Origin: Undaria pinnatifida
Taxonomy: Eukaryota; Sar; Phaeophyceae; Laminariales; Alariaceae
Length of the DNA stretch: 64,000 bases
Assembly: GCA_012845835.1 (NCBI GenBank)
Contig: JABAKD010000025.1
Span: 1,391,001 to 1,455,000 of the forward strand
Reading direction: 5' to 3'
Made by a program: the position numbers and the translations under genes. A model generated the notes under the pieces. The model had not been told where the DNA came from. It did no database searches and saw only the letters and a list, made by a program, of their open reading frames with translations. Of the stretch, positions 22,343 through 33,663 are shown in pieces (position 1 is the stretch's first letter; each line of letters opens with the position of its first letter).

Positions 22343-22689
22343 TGTTCAATTAGCGCTGATATTCGATGGATGGATAAGCTCCCAACAGCCACACTAGGTT
22401 GTGAGCGAGGCACTGCAACACGCAGTGTGTAGAAGATGGCTTAAGATGTCTTTATTATGTCGGCCCGGAAAGGGGTAGACGAATGCAGGGGGAAAGGTGG
22501 AGTGGGTCATATATGGGTCAACTCTTCACAGCCCATGAACAACCGCTCGTAGTCGAATACCAAATTCTCCTCGCATAGTGCCTGACTCGTACATACCACG
22601 AGACGATCCCTGTAACTTACCTCCGTGACACAACGCATGTTACCGTAAATTATTGCTATGCTGTTCGTTGAGACAAGCTATATCAAACA
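22343..22689 (-). repeat. 3' LTR of the copia element (347 bp)
   Basis: Aligns with 27924-28296; lacks a segment of about 30 bp around CGTGGGACTGCTCGTGGGTG present in the other LTR and has scattered substitutions. The sequence next to it on the element's strand (CCAGGGAGTG) is a weak polypurine tract. Confidence 0.9.
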
Positions 22690-22759
22690 CACTCCCTGGC
22701 GCTGGATCAACTAACAAGCCTCGACAAAAACAAACACCATCCACAAACAACAAATTGCT

Positions 22760-24447
22760 GTATCCCTGACAGAAAATGGCGGTGTTTCTCAAAACTCTCT
22801 CTGCCAATAGCGTTTTGTGAGAATGTCCGCATGCTGGTCGTCCGTCCGGAGATACTTAACCGACAAGTCTCCCGTGCCCATCAACTCGCGCAGAAAATGG
22901 TACCGTACATCAACGTGCTTACAGTTAGATGAGCTCAGACCCAGGCTACGGTAGAGGGGTCCCCTTTTGGGCCTTTTATTTCAGTGGCTAGGGGTCACTC
23001 GCGCGAGTAACGCCTTTGTTCGTACGAGATCTTACGTTTTCTTCACGTCTTACATTGACGAAATCAATCCGCAATGCAAAGGTGATCTAAGCTGCGCCAA
23101 AAAAAGTGCCTAAACCATCTTCATCCGTGGGGTACAGAGCCACTCGTGTGAGTGGCTCTAACACACCAGTGAAAATGGGGGTATCCTCCCTACAGTAGCC
23201 TTGGTCCTCAATGGGTTTTTGGTCTAGTCTATCGCCCCTTTGTTGTCTTCAAACACTCCAATACTCGGCGACCCCAGACTGGGCATCAGGAAAACCAACA
23301 CTCCTCTCACGTAAAGGGCTTCCTTCACCCTGTCGGCCATGGCTACGTACTCCGCCTCGGTAGTGGATAGGGTGACGCATTTCTACGTTCTAGAAAACCA
23401 CGACACAAGTGTACCCCCGCAACAGACAGCCACGCCAGAGACCGAACGCCTATCGTCGGCCTTGTGGGCGTAGTCCGCGTTCACGTACGTCTCCAAGTCG
23501 TGATCCAACTGCACTTCCTCTTGTTTACTGTCCTTCCTGAACGTCAGACCTAAGTGAGCCGTAGCGCTCATGCACTCGATTGTCTTCCTAGCCACCTTAA
23601 CATGTACCTTCCCAGGGTGATGAGAAAACCTCGCAACCACCCGTACTGCTTTCGCGATGTCCGGCCTCGTCTGATTCGCAATCCATATCTGACTCCCCAC
23701 CATTTCGCGGTATCTCGCGTCCACCGCAGGGTCCTCATCACTCACGTGTCTGAGGTCCAACGACGGAGAAGCGGGGATGGGGCTGGTTTTCGTGATTCCA
23801 AAACGTTCGACAGCATTTCGAATAAACTGGGTCTGCGAAATTTCCAAGGTCCCCTTCTCACGTTCTCTCTTGTACTCGCTACCCATGTACCACGTAACCT
23901 CGCCAAGATGTTTCGTAGAAAGCCTCTTGTTGAGATCCGCCACTACTGAATCTGTGATTTACTTGGTGGCCGCGATCTTGATGTCGTCCACGTGGACCAC
24001 CAGCATCGCTGCAACCTCGTCATTCACCATCAGTCGAGTCACGCACGGGTCTACCAAGCACTGCTCAAAACCACACTCAACCAAGGTTGACGACAGTAGC
24101 TTATACCACGAGCGACCATTCTGCTTCAGCCCATAAAGAGCTTTGTTGAGTCGGACTACCCTACCCGATCATCGCCCACACCCAGGGGTCAATCGTGAGA
24201 AAAATTTGGTATCCAACTCTGATTGAATAAAGGCCTGGTCAACGTCCAAGTGCCTCAAGTCCCAGTCAAGTTTGCATGCCGTTGCTGCTACGATGCGGTC
24301 AAACGTGGTTGATGCAGTAGAAGCAAACGTATCAAAGTAGTCAACTCCCTGTACCTGACTATAGCCCTTAGCTACCAATCTCGCCTTAGCTCTATTGATT
24401 ATTCCATGCTCGTCGCCCGTCCACTTCAAGAGCCATTTTGATTCCAC
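22760..24447 (-). pseudogene. Copia reverse transcriptase and RNase H, with stops and a MITE
   Basis: Three stretches share one minus-strand frame. 24447-24169 holds the RT start (KARLVAKGYSQ, DVDQAFIQSELD). 24168-23962 holds LNKALYGLKQ, SWYKLL and the polymerase box HVDD (canonical YVDD). 23943-23383 holds LGEVTWYMG and the RNase H DYAHKADDRRSVSG block. They are separated by TGA 24169-24171 and TAA 23959-23961. After a TAG at 23383-23385 the RNase H continues (TLSTTEAEYVAMAD, FEDNKGAID), is interrupted by the MITE 22938-23206, and resumes as KHVDVRYHFLREL and DDQHADILTK. These are standard copia-type motifs. Confidence 0.88.
22938..23206. mobile_element. MITE in copia RNase H, 269 bp, CTCA duplication
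   Basis: TIRs start GACCCAGGCTACGGTAGAGG (left) and GACCAAGGCTACTGTAGGGA (right, inverted). CTCA flanks both sides (22934-22937, 23207-23210). The copia reading frame is broken exactly between these points, which fixes the borders. Two inner palindromes (ACTCGCGCGAGT near 22997, GAGCCACTC-GTGT-GAGTGGCTC near 23133) could form hairpins. Superfamily unclear; the 4-bp duplication with GA...TC ends does not fit Tc1/mariner, Harbinger or hAT. Confidence 0.8.
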
Positions 24448-24519
24448 AATATTGCTACCCGCCGGAACTTCGGAAATCCCATTGAAATTGTCAGCGGCCT
24501 CTAATCCATCAAATTCCGC

Positions 24520-26515
24520 TTACATCGCCTCTTCCAAAACGCCAGAGTGGATTGAAGAACGCGCCGCGGAGTTAGACGTCGGTTCCGGTTCCGTCTCCTT
24601 GAGGAAGCAATCCGGCAACGGAGTATGTTTACCGCCTGTGTCTTGCGCCGCCAGTAGCGCATGGAGTATGCGGCCTCCCTCACAGGGTCCGATTGCACTG
24701 ATTAGCCCCGTTGCCGCTTCCCGGTTGAGTGCTCTGGTCTGCGCTCTCGTGCGTCCCTCCCGTATCTCTTCACCATCGTCTGATCCTGACATGTGCGCTC
24801 CAAGTTGGCGCGCAGCAGTCCGGATAGCAGTCGGGGTCGTAGCTCCATCGTCAGAAGAGGACGCTTCGTCGTCATCTTGACACGAAGTGCCGCTTTCGGG
24901 CGGTTTGCTGCTGACCGTTGATGAATCGTTCAGCTCCTCACTTTCGGCTTGTGAATCGCCACCAGCTTGCGTCATCGGAAACACCGCACGGAATTGGTGA
25001 GGTATTCCCCTCCCCAATACCGGCAGTGGAGTCGTCGGGGCGGATTCATATACATCCGTCCCTCCCGGCTCAGGCGCTTCTTCTAGGTCCACGGTCCCTC
25101 CCTGCTCCGGCATCTCCGGCACCGGGGGTGACGGCGCTCCTGTACTAAGCGTTGCCTCCCAGGTCACATCCCTTGTTTCCACCACCTTGTTCGCCCGCGT
25201 GAGCATCCGCAAGGAGTCACTTGGGTGGTCGATGCCCGGGCCGAGGTAAAAGCAGCTTTCCGCCTGGGGGTGCGACTTCGATGGGCGTTTCCAGCGACAG
25301 TACGCTAGGCGAAGGAACTGGTGCGGTGAAGCAGGTGCGGCAGTTCCGTACCATATTTCGTGCGGCGGCCGGTTTCCGGGGTTTGCAGTGGTCGCAATGT
25401 GGTTGAGGGCGTCACAAGCCCAGTGCACCGCTTCCGCCCGCAGGGATTTAGTCGGCGGTAGTTGAATGTGAGGAAACATTATGGGCGCTTGGATGCACGC
25501 GACGAGTCCCGCGTTCTGGATGATACCTGGCGCTCTCTCTACCACACCGTTCTGCTTAGGGCTATCGGCATTGGTGAATTCCTTTTTGGTGCAATGCTGT
25601 TTGCACACCTCTCCAAACTCACCACGGAATAACTCCCCCCCGTTGTCAGACCTTACAATCTCAACTTTAGAGGGTACTCCGTCGGCGCGCGCGTCAGCTA
25701 AAAACTTCCTGAATGCGTCACCTGAATCCGATTTATGCTTCAGAAAATACACCCACGCGTGGCGAGAGTAGTCATCCTTGACAAGCATGACATACCGCGC
25801 ACCCGTCAGGGAAGGTGGTCTCTTAGGTCCGCTGAGGTCAACAAAAACTCTCCCCAACTTCTCTTCCGCGCGTGTTTTAGTGTTGTTAGGGATAGGCTTG
25901 CGGTAGCCTTTCGCCATAGAGCATCCCGTATAGGGTTTAAGTGTTCCTACCAGTTCTAGACCGAGTGGTTGTGCGTTGTCTCGCAATAGTAGTTCATTCG
26001 AGTGACGTTGCACGCAGTGACAAACGTTGATGTACACCCTAGTCTCAGTAGACGCGGTACTACCTGGTGCAAGAACGGGAAAAGCAAGGGAAAAGACGCA
26101 ACCATATTCAACACAAAATCTCGGAAGGGTTGGGGGTTTCAAGGGGGAACGACACGTAGCCATCGTCTGGCTCTATCCTGTAAGCGAATCCGGAGTAACT
26201 GGATCCATCACCTTCGAACCTCAACCTCCCATTGAAAAGAGAAATGCACAAGTCTTTTTCCTCAGTCGTAAATGCTACTCCCTGCCTGTGTGCAGCAATC
26301 AGCCAAAACAAGTTTAATGCCATTTCCGGCACGTAGGCCACATTCAACAGATTGACAGTCAGATCCCGTGGGAATACAACAGTCAGCGTTCCGTACCCTA
26401 CCACGTCGATCAGATGGATGTCACCGATTGTAACCTTGTCATCGCACAGTCTTACATCGCTCAAAAGGTGAGCTGAATGGGTCATGTGAAAGGATGCACC
26501 ACTGTCCGCTATTCA
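24520..26515 (-). pseudogene. Copia protease and integrase
   Basis: The protease active site ADSGASFHMT lies at about 26483-26509, immediately after an in-frame TGA (26513-26515) where copia proteins usually have a W-I-ADSG tryptophan. The protease frame ends at 26108, and the integrase is in another frame (26163-24520), so a frameshift lies near 26110-26160. Integrase signatures: VFVDLSGP, IVRSDNGGE and DSPKQNGVVERA, giving the D, D and E of the catalytic triad. The zinc-binding region upstream is incomplete. The C-terminal about 200 residues are the usual acidic, Ser/Pro-rich linker to RT. Confidence 0.88.
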
Positions 26516-26539
26516 CTTCTCACCGATGCAATCACTACG

Positions 26540-27886
26540 TTACTCATTACACGAGTCATCGTTAGTACCAAGCATGCACTTCGCAAGACAACACACAGTC
26601 TCACCGCCGTTGTTATGGCATTGCGCACCTCCGCCTGATGTCTGCTCTTGTGCAGGGGGGATGCGAGCCTTGTACTTGGACCAGGTGTGCCCGGGTTCCA
26701 AGCAACGAATGCATTTTCTCTTCAATTTGTCGATCGCTGAGGGGGGGTTATGTGTGGGGGCTTGGGGGTTACTGCTAATGCTACCCTGACTCTTGTTTGC
26801 TTGCTGTGTCACTTCAACCTGTCTGCTTACCGTTACTTCTATGCCCACCTCTACCTGCACGACCACCTCGAGCAGCTCAGTTAAAAAATAGAGCCTGGCC
26901 CACGTCCTTACCCTTCGTCGCGGGAAGGCGCAAGTACCGCCGTCGGATGATGCTCTCGATCTCCGCTCGAGTGACATCCTCACGGAACAAGATAGTGCGT
27001 TCCTCTATTCGTAGTCTGATGTGAAGGTCATGATGATCTTGCGGTTGACGTCTGCTACCGACATGACCACACCTAGCGACGCGACACTCCAAAAATCTTG
27101 TCTATCCGACTAAATTGCTTCACCGGCTCTTCTCCTATCTCCAGTTTTGCGGAGTCGAACGCTCCCGACCACTTGACCCGTTCAGCCATGGTCTTGGGCA
27201 TGAACCATTCACACAACATTCTCCAGCCAGCACTAGGTGATTTTATTGCGAATAATCTACCAAGAAGATCACGGGTCACAACGCTCTCTGTCAGGCAAGT
27301 TCAAGCTACTGTGGCTGTCTTGATATGTGCCGCACCGAACCCCTGCGCGAGAGAAAGTATTGAGTGTGTTCTTCGCAACGTCGCCTATCATCATATCATG
27401 ATCTACGAGGAACGCCGACATGCACCCAACCATGAAAGTAGACACCTCGAAGTGCTTCTTCCACAATGGAAAGTCGTCCGATTTTCCACTGAATTTAGGA
27501 ACCGACTGCTTCAAACTCCCAAATACGCGAGAACCAACTTCAGCTCTATGACTATCTGCGCTGCTACTCGCACCACTCCTTGGCACGCCTATTGCCGCGC
27601 CAAGACCTGGCAAACTCCCACTGGAGCTGACTCTCCTTACTTCCCCTGCACTGGTAGCGGTTCCGACCCGCTCACCAGTGACACCAGCAACCTCACTAAC
27701 CGCAGCAGTTCTGCGATCCATCTCCTCAAAAATATGCGTCTTCAGTCGCTCATCGTCTTGACATCGCAGTTCTCGGTCGGTCTCGCTTCGATCTTGGTCT
27801 TCTCTCCTGTCCGCCGCCAGCTGCCCCAAGAGACTGGTCAGGTCGACCATCTCGGACGACCCATCCACTGGTGATCCACTCGGCAC
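26540..27886 (-). pseudogene. Copia gag, frameshifted
   Basis: The N-terminal frame 27886-27269 contains a charged coiled start and a KFSGKSDDFPLWKKHFE segment like the conserved copia gag entry. It continues in a second frame (27279-27073: SAGWRMLCEWF, EPVKQFSRIDKIFG), a third (27092-26877: TILFREDVTRAEIESIIRRR) and 26983-26540. The zinc knuckle CIRCLEPGHTWSKY keeps C-C-H but has Tyr in place of the final Cys. At least two frameshifts plus the lost zinc ligand make it non-functional. Confidence 0.8.
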
Positions 27887-27923
27887 GATCAGGCTGCTTA
27901 CTCGAACAATAAGTTCGTTAACG

Positions 27924-28296
27924 TGTTAAATTAGCGCTGATATGCGATGGATGGATAAGCTCCCAACAGCCACACTAGGTTGTGCGCGAGGCATTGCAAC
28001 ACGCTGTGTGCACAAGAAAGTTAAAGGGGATGTCTTTATTGTGTCGGCCCGGAAAGGGGTAGACGAATGTAGGGGGAAAGGTGGAGTGGGTCATGTGGGT
28101 CATCTCTCCACACCCCAGGAACAACCGCTCGTAGTCAAATACCCAAACCTCCTCGCATAGTGCCTGACTCGTACATACCCGTGGGACTGCTCGTGGGTGA
28201 TACCACGAGACGATCCCTGTAACCTACCTCCGTGACAAAACGTATGTAACCGTAACTAAGTGCTAGGCGTTTTGTTGAGACAAGCTATATCGAACA
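27924..28296 (-). repeat. 5' LTR of the copia element (373 bp)
   Basis: Pair of 22343-22689; ends in GAACA followed by the TGCCT duplication. On the element's strand the next bases (CGTTAACGAACTTATTG) do not reveal a clear tRNA primer site. Confidence 0.9.
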
Positions 28297-28539
28297 TGCC
28301 TCTCCTTCAGTGTATCAGCTAGAGAAACCCCCAACAATAGGTTCCGCTTTCCTGCCAATTCTAAATCCTAAATCAAACCGAACACACGGGGAACGGTACA
28401 CAGTCGTCTTCCCCTGCCCTGCTAAATACAAGGCCTCCCATAGTGCTGTAATACTACTGAAAGGCGACCTTAGATAGGCCACAGCAGTTGCGTTGTACAA
28501 TGACGACGGCGACTTCAGACATAATAGTGAGTGGTACAA

Positions 28540-28625
28540 AAAAGGTGCGCCAGCTAGCGTTGGGTTGCGAACGCAACTTAGTCAAACCGACAGAAAAAGG
28601 AAAAGAAAAAAGGTACAAAAAGCAG
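28540..28625 (+). repeat. S3 SINE-like fragment with A-rich tail
   Basis: GTGCGCCAGCTAGCGTTGGG and the following GCAACT-TAGTCAAACCG match, inverted, the S3 insertion at 33734-33976. An A-rich tail follows (AGAAAAAGGAAAAGAAAAAA). Confidence 0.55.
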
Positions 28626-28749
28626 CAATAAGCTCGCTCCTTGAGGTGGAGCAGGAGGCCCCGTAGAACCGTGGGATCAGCACATTTTATCGCTCGGTGC
28701 GCGGATAACTTTCTGCTCTATATCTGTGTGGCGAAGCCTTGCCACCACA

Positions 28750-30080
28750 TACAAAGCCCCCCCCCCCCCTCGCCACATCCGCCCCCCCTTTCCCCACAAG
28801 AAGGATTTATAGTTTAAAGGCACCAATTAGGCTGCCCCACCTGTCCCATCCCCTCTTTTCCCCCTCCCGCCCCCCTTTTGATCAAAATCAGGCCCCCACG
28901 TTAATCTCCGCCCTTCCCTCGCCAGTAATTAGACTTGAAGGATTCACTTGGTAAACTGATTCATTTCCTTCCACAGCTGTCAGATTTTGTCCCCCTCAGA
29001 AACGTTTTTTTTAGTTTCCGCGCACAGACTGCCCAACACCACCCTGTTGACCCTGATAGCTACACTGTAGTTGCAAGGGGAGTCGCCGACCTATATCCTA
29101 AATGAGGACACACAACCCGTAATACGCGCGATCGGAGTATCACACACAACTTGCGTAGATTAAATTCGACAAAATATTCGATCTCACAGCTGGAGTGTAG
29201 TTAAACTTTGATAATATATTTTCCCTGGATATATTATTAATACGCGCGATCGGAGGATCACACACAATGTTGCGAACATCAGTGTCGACCAAATCCTTGA
29301 TCTCATAGCTGGAGTGTATTTCAATATTATGTGTGACCTAAACCACTTCAACCCCCTCTTTTTATGTACTTTTTCTCGCTTTCTCACGCTTGAACGACCC
29401 ACATAATATCAAAACCCACCAGACAGAGTAATAAACACTTCCACGCCCTGGATATCGCCTCGTTATCGTTTTAGAACCGTCCATGCCGCTGCTGCGATTC
29501 CCACCTACCCCCGCCCCCAACGCCCCCTCCTTCCCCACCACCCACACCATCACCTAGACCTAGCACCACGCGAATAGCAAACCCTTACATATAGACTATG
29601 CGACTTAAAGCTCTCTCCCCCCGGCCCCCGCACCCCCCGCCACACACCCCCCCCCCTCCCCCACAAGAAGGATTTATAGTTTCCACGCGCAAATTCACCT
29701 GCCCCACTCGTCCCCTCCCCTCCTTCCGCCCCCCCTTTTGATCAAAACCAGGGCCCCACGTCCCTAAAGCTCCGCCCTCCCCTCACCAGATGTTCGACTC
29801 ACAGTATTCCCATGATAAACTGATGCATTTCCTTCCACAGCTGTCAGATTTCGTCCCCCTCAGAAACGGGTTTTTATAGTTTCCGCGCAAAGACTGACTA
29901 ACATCACCCTGTTGACCCTGATAGCTACACTGTAGTTGCAAGGGGAGTCGCCGACCTATCTCCTTCACGAGGACACACAACCCGTAATACGCGCGATCGA
30001 AGTATCACTCACATCCTGCACTTTGATGAGTTTCGACAAAATATTCAATCTCACAGCTGGAGTGTATTTTAATTTTTTTC
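28750..30080 (-). repeat. Module A repeat, two consecutive minus copies
   Basis: The first runs about 28750-29200 and the second about 29290-30070. Each ends with the GATCTCACAGCTGGAGTGTA head. A short extra head fragment with the GCGATCGGAGGATCACACAC variant lies between them (29235-29325). Confidence 0.85.
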
Positions 30081-30094
30081 GATATTATTATAAA

Positions 30095-30600
30095 AAATGA
30101 AAATACACTCCAGCTGTGAGATCGAAGATTTCGTCGAAACTCATCTTTGCCAGCTGTGTGCGATACTCCGATCGCGCGCATTACGAGTTGTGTGTCCTCA
30201 TTAAGGATATAGGTCGGCGACTCCCCTTACAACTAACTACAGTGTAGCTATCAGGGTCAACAGGGTGATTTTAGTCAGTCTGTGCGCGGAAACTATAAAA
30301 CCCGTTTCTGAGGGGGACAAAATCTGACAGCTGTGAAGGGGAATGTATCCTTTTATCAAGTGGATCTTGTAAGTCGAATAACCGGTGAGGGGGGGGGGGG
30401 CGGAGTTTTGAAGGACGTGGGGGCCTGGTTTTGATCAAGAGCCAGCGGGTTTGGAGGGGGGGGGGGGGGGGAGAAGGGAGGGCAATTTGTGCATGTAAGC
30501 TATAAATCTTTTCGAGGGGATAAATCTGACGGTTTTGGCACCAGTTTATTATTGGGGGGGGGGGGGTTGGGGCAGGGGGGGGGGGGGGGGGGGGTGGTTT
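30095..30600 (+). repeat. Module A repeat, plus copy, head-to-head with 28750-30080
   Basis: Heads at 30050 (minus) and 30100 (plus) face each other across a roughly 35-bp AT-rich spacer, so 30000-30160 is a near-perfect palindrome. The 3' part shows the GTAAGCTATAAATC variant module and G-tracts of 12-17. Confidence 0.85.
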
Positions 30601-31390
30601 TTCTAATATTATCCCTATCTGGTACCTGGTATCGCGTATAGAACTCATATCTGTGGCGCCTGCTGTTGTGTAATTACCGTGTCGTACCACGAGGACGGTA
30701 CCACCAGACAGTATCGTGTTTGCCGTGCCTTGCGGCCGAGTTGCAGCACAATCCTTGCAATCTTGGCACTACAGTAGCAACAGTAACGCTTCCCGCAGGT
30801 ACTATTAATACAGCAGCAGTCGAGCACTTGAGATATTGCTTTGTGTGTCCACTTTTGGCCGCCGTGGGGGGGACTTAGGTGCCCTGTTCAGATGAGGCAC
30901 CTATTCGTGTGGTTAGGCCCTGTAACTGCAGTCCTGCTGTGCAGCACGGGTACTATTTCGATAGCAATTTGTTTACTATCTCTCATAACCCACTCCATTA
31001 GAACGACGCCTGATATCATTGGCATCACGTCTGTCTGAGCTACCTGCGTTTTTCTTTCACACATCCTGTTTCACCACACTACAAAACAGATTCGAAAAAA
31101 TATAATTATAATTATTGTCGTACCTGGTACATACACAGTACATACGAGGGATGGATGTCGTACGTAATGTTACGTCGTTTGCCTTGATGGGAGGGTATGC
31201 CTCTTCGGAACGATTGCCACACCAATCAGCACTCGAAGGGAATAAAAAGAGTGTTCATTCTTTTTTTCGGCCCCGCTCAGGGATGTGGGGGGGTTGTTGG
31301 GTGTATAGTCCGGACTAGTATATTGCTAGACAGATAGACAGGTGTATTCATTATCCCAGTCCCCGGACGCCCTCGATTTTCCTGCCTATT
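30601..31390. other. No gene recognised
   Basis: Low-complexity edges and several GGTACCTGGTA-type motifs, but no coding frame, RNA or terminal repeat I can support. Confidence 0.4.
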
Positions 31391-31394
31391 TTTT

Positions 31395-31575
31395 TTCTTC
31401 GTCCCATATGTCCCCGCCTTACTTTCCCGCTCCGTCCCAGTACTAGCTACGATCCGGGGTCACATAGCGGGCCCTCCTCCCCTCTCCCCACTACGATTAC
31501 GTGCCTTTACGTCTATCGCTAGGACAATTCAGCATGTTATCCCCTCGTCGACTCGCGTCGAATTTTATGCTTGCC
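31395..31575 (-). repeat. S2 SINE-like body, minus
   Basis: Inverse of the S2 body: GATCCGGGGTCACATAGCGG, CCCACTACGATTACG and CCCCTCGTCGACTCGCGTCG match 38970-39160 and 32150-32300. Confidence 0.65.
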
Positions 31576-31944
31576 AACGTTGCTAGAGACAGACAGTAGT
31601 AGTACAAGTACGAGGCGTTCTCAGAAAGCAGTTGATTTTATATTATTACGTTTTAAAAACATGGTGAACATATCACCACCCGTGAAAATCGGACTCTGGG
31701 ACCAAAGCTACTGCTGCTGCTGTAAGTACTCTATTTGACGGTAACCACGAGACCACCGCGGCGACCGAGGATTGAAAAAATATTATATCGTTGTTAGTGT
31801 TTCATTATACAACAAACTTGATGTCGTACATGGTGGACTTACTTGTTGGAGAATACCCGAGGGAAAATGGCACACAAACCGAAAGTACTATTAATAGACT
31901 ACTGCTGTATACGTATGATATTATCGCTTGATACACAAAAATCT

Positions 31945-32342
31945 GGTGATGCAATGTATGTGCCGGTCGCCCCGGTAGTCTGGTGGTTACCCTCGATGTA
32001 CTACTAACAACGTTGGCCGTTTTGAGTTCGATTCCCACCGTGTGGTGAGATGCTACTCCTATCTATCCACCTCGTATCTATTTGCGAAAAAAAAAAATAA
32101 AGGATCAACTAGCTGAGCTGAGAGCGCCTACCAGCATAGGTACATGGATAGGTACAATTCGACGCGACGCGACGAGGGCAAAAAATGCAGAAATCTTCTC
32201 GCGATAAAAATGGCAGAATGTACCGTCGTTGGGAGGGGGAAGGAGGGCCAACTTTGTGACCCCGGATCTGAGTTACGACTGGGAAGGGAGAGCAAGAAGA
32301 GTAATGCGAGAAAAATAAATGGCAGATGTGAACAAAAAAAAA
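31945..32342 (+). repeat. S2 SINE with tRNA-like head
   Basis: The head at about 31960-32040 has tRNA-promoter-like boxes: TAGTCTGGTGGTTAC as A box and GAGTTCGATTCCC as B box, so RNA polymerase III transcription is likely for the source element. A body with GAGAGCGCC, GACGCGACGAGG and GTGACCCCGGATCTGAGTTA follows, ending in an A-rich tail (32332-32343). Confidence 0.7.
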
Positions 32343-32344
32343 AG

Positions 32345-32895
32345 TCATTATTATACTGATCATTGTTGTTGTTGTTCTCACATTAACTCGCATAATCAAG
32401 TCCGTGGTCACAGCACAGGCTCCAGTCACTCTGGAGCTGAGGAATACTCCAGGGAAAAAACACACAACCCAAGGTGGTACACGCATATATCACAGCTGAC
32501 GCAATTCATGCCTCCACCAGCAACATATAAAAGTGAAATCGGGAGTCAGTCTACGATGTGCCAGGTCCAGGCCGGTGCATACGTCTCATTACTCACGCCT
32601 GGAAAAACCAATATTCCGATTGCCACCCGCGGAAGACTATCACGTATATATTACACGTAGTATCTATCACTACGCATACGCACGACAGGCATAAGTCTAT
32701 TGGAGAAAAAGAAACAAATAGAAGAAAAGAAGATAAAGGAAAGGAAAGAAAAGAAAAGAGAAGAAAAAACGAAACAAGACGAAAGAGGCAAGCAAAGAGA
32801 AGAAAAAGACAAGAAAGGGAAGAAAAGACAAGACAGGAAAGCAAGGAAAGAAGAAGAGAAAAAAAGAAAAAAGAAATAGCAAGAAAAGAAAGAAA
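32345..32895 (-). repeat. Repeat R4, minus copy, with 200-bp purine tract
   Basis: GTCCGTGGTCACAG, CACTCTGGAGCTGAGGAATA, GAAATCGGGAGTCAG and CACTACGCATACGCACG recur at 47660-48220 and inverted at 47150-47540 and 36460-36560. Positions 32700-32895 are almost purely A/G (GAAAAGAA-type). Confidence 0.75.
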
Positions 32896-32942
32896 AATGT
32901 CATACTAGCATACCCTAGGAACTGGCTAAGGATGGCATTGGG

Positions 32943-33340
32943 CTAACAGAGGGTTTCACGTCCATCATCAATGGCACCTGGGAGAGAACGCAACATGGCG
33001 AAGAAGTCAGGGCGGTCTTTTGCTATCTTGTGATGGCCATTACAAAGCCCACAACTTTCAATACGATGATGGCCAAACCCAGACTTCAGTCTCCTGGGCA
33101 TGACGCTCCCCCTTCCGCCCCTCCCCCCTTCCGCCCTTTCCCCCTCCCCCCTCCCCCCCTCCCCCCCTCCCCCCCCTCCCCCAGTCCCCTTCCCCCCCCC
33201 CCCTTCCCCCTCCCCCCGGCCGCTTAGAGATGCCAACGGTGGATGACGCTGCCGCAGCCTTTGCGCGTCGCTCTGCAGCTTTGCGTCCCTCCGTTTCATG
33301 CCAATTCCGCATGAACAACTCATTGTTCATATACCCCACA
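32943..33340 (-). pseudogene. Duplicated coding-like fragment of unknown family, copy 1
   Basis: On the minus strand an N-terminal segment (FMRNWHETEGRKAAERRAKA, then AAASSTVG) is followed by a long G-rich tract and, in another frame, a segment ESCGLCNGHHKIAKDRPDFF ending at a TAG. Both segments align with 46690-47030 on the plus strand, with amino-acid-like conservation around the G-rich tract. The CxxC...H could be part of a zinc-binding site. No family recognised; the broken frames suggest two relics of one repeated element or gene. Confidence 0.45.
33105..33225 (+). repeat. C-rich low-complexity tract
   Basis: About 120 bp of CCCCCT/CCCTTCC-type sequence (C/T only apart from a few G) inside the duplicated fragment. 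Confidence 0.9.
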
Positions 33341-33663
33341 AGTACGTGTGCATACCACAGGCTTCTCGTGTGCTCTCCTCTTGGATGACACAGAATATTC
33401 CAGATAGTTTTTTTTCATTTTTTTTTATTCTCCGGCGGATGGGGAAAAATCAAGCTTGAGCAAATAGTTTTGCCTTAGCGAAAAGTTTTAAGAAACATGT
33501 GTGCGTGTGCTTCTGTCTGTAACTGATATTTCCACCCATCTAATTCCCACACCAAAAGCAGTAGTAAGACGTAAGACTCGTACAAACTTCCCGTACTGCT
33601 GTAAACGCAGTTTACTCCTTGTTTCCACGCTTTCTCGTTATACTACTAATTGCTAGTGTTGTG

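Larger units (their letters stand above)
22343..28296 (-). mobile_element. Ty1/copia LTR retrotransposon, decayed
   Basis: A 5.95-kb element on the minus strand with LTRs 22343-22689 and 27924-28296, each starting TGTT(C/A)AATTAGCGCTG and ending in CA. TGCCT flanks both ends (22338-22342, 28297-28301), a 5-bp duplication typical of copia. The order gag, protease, integrase, RT, RNase H identifies Ty1/copia. Several stops and frameshifts, a changed zinc-knuckle cysteine and a MITE in RNase H make it inactive. Confidence 0.93.

Noticed and set aside
31955-32035. tRNA-like sequence
   Set aside because: A and B boxes are present, but the sequence does not fold as a standard tRNA and it recurs with a SINE body and tail.
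32558-32908. Lys/Glu/Arg-rich frame of 116 residues
   Set aside because: A translation of the purine tract of repeat R4.
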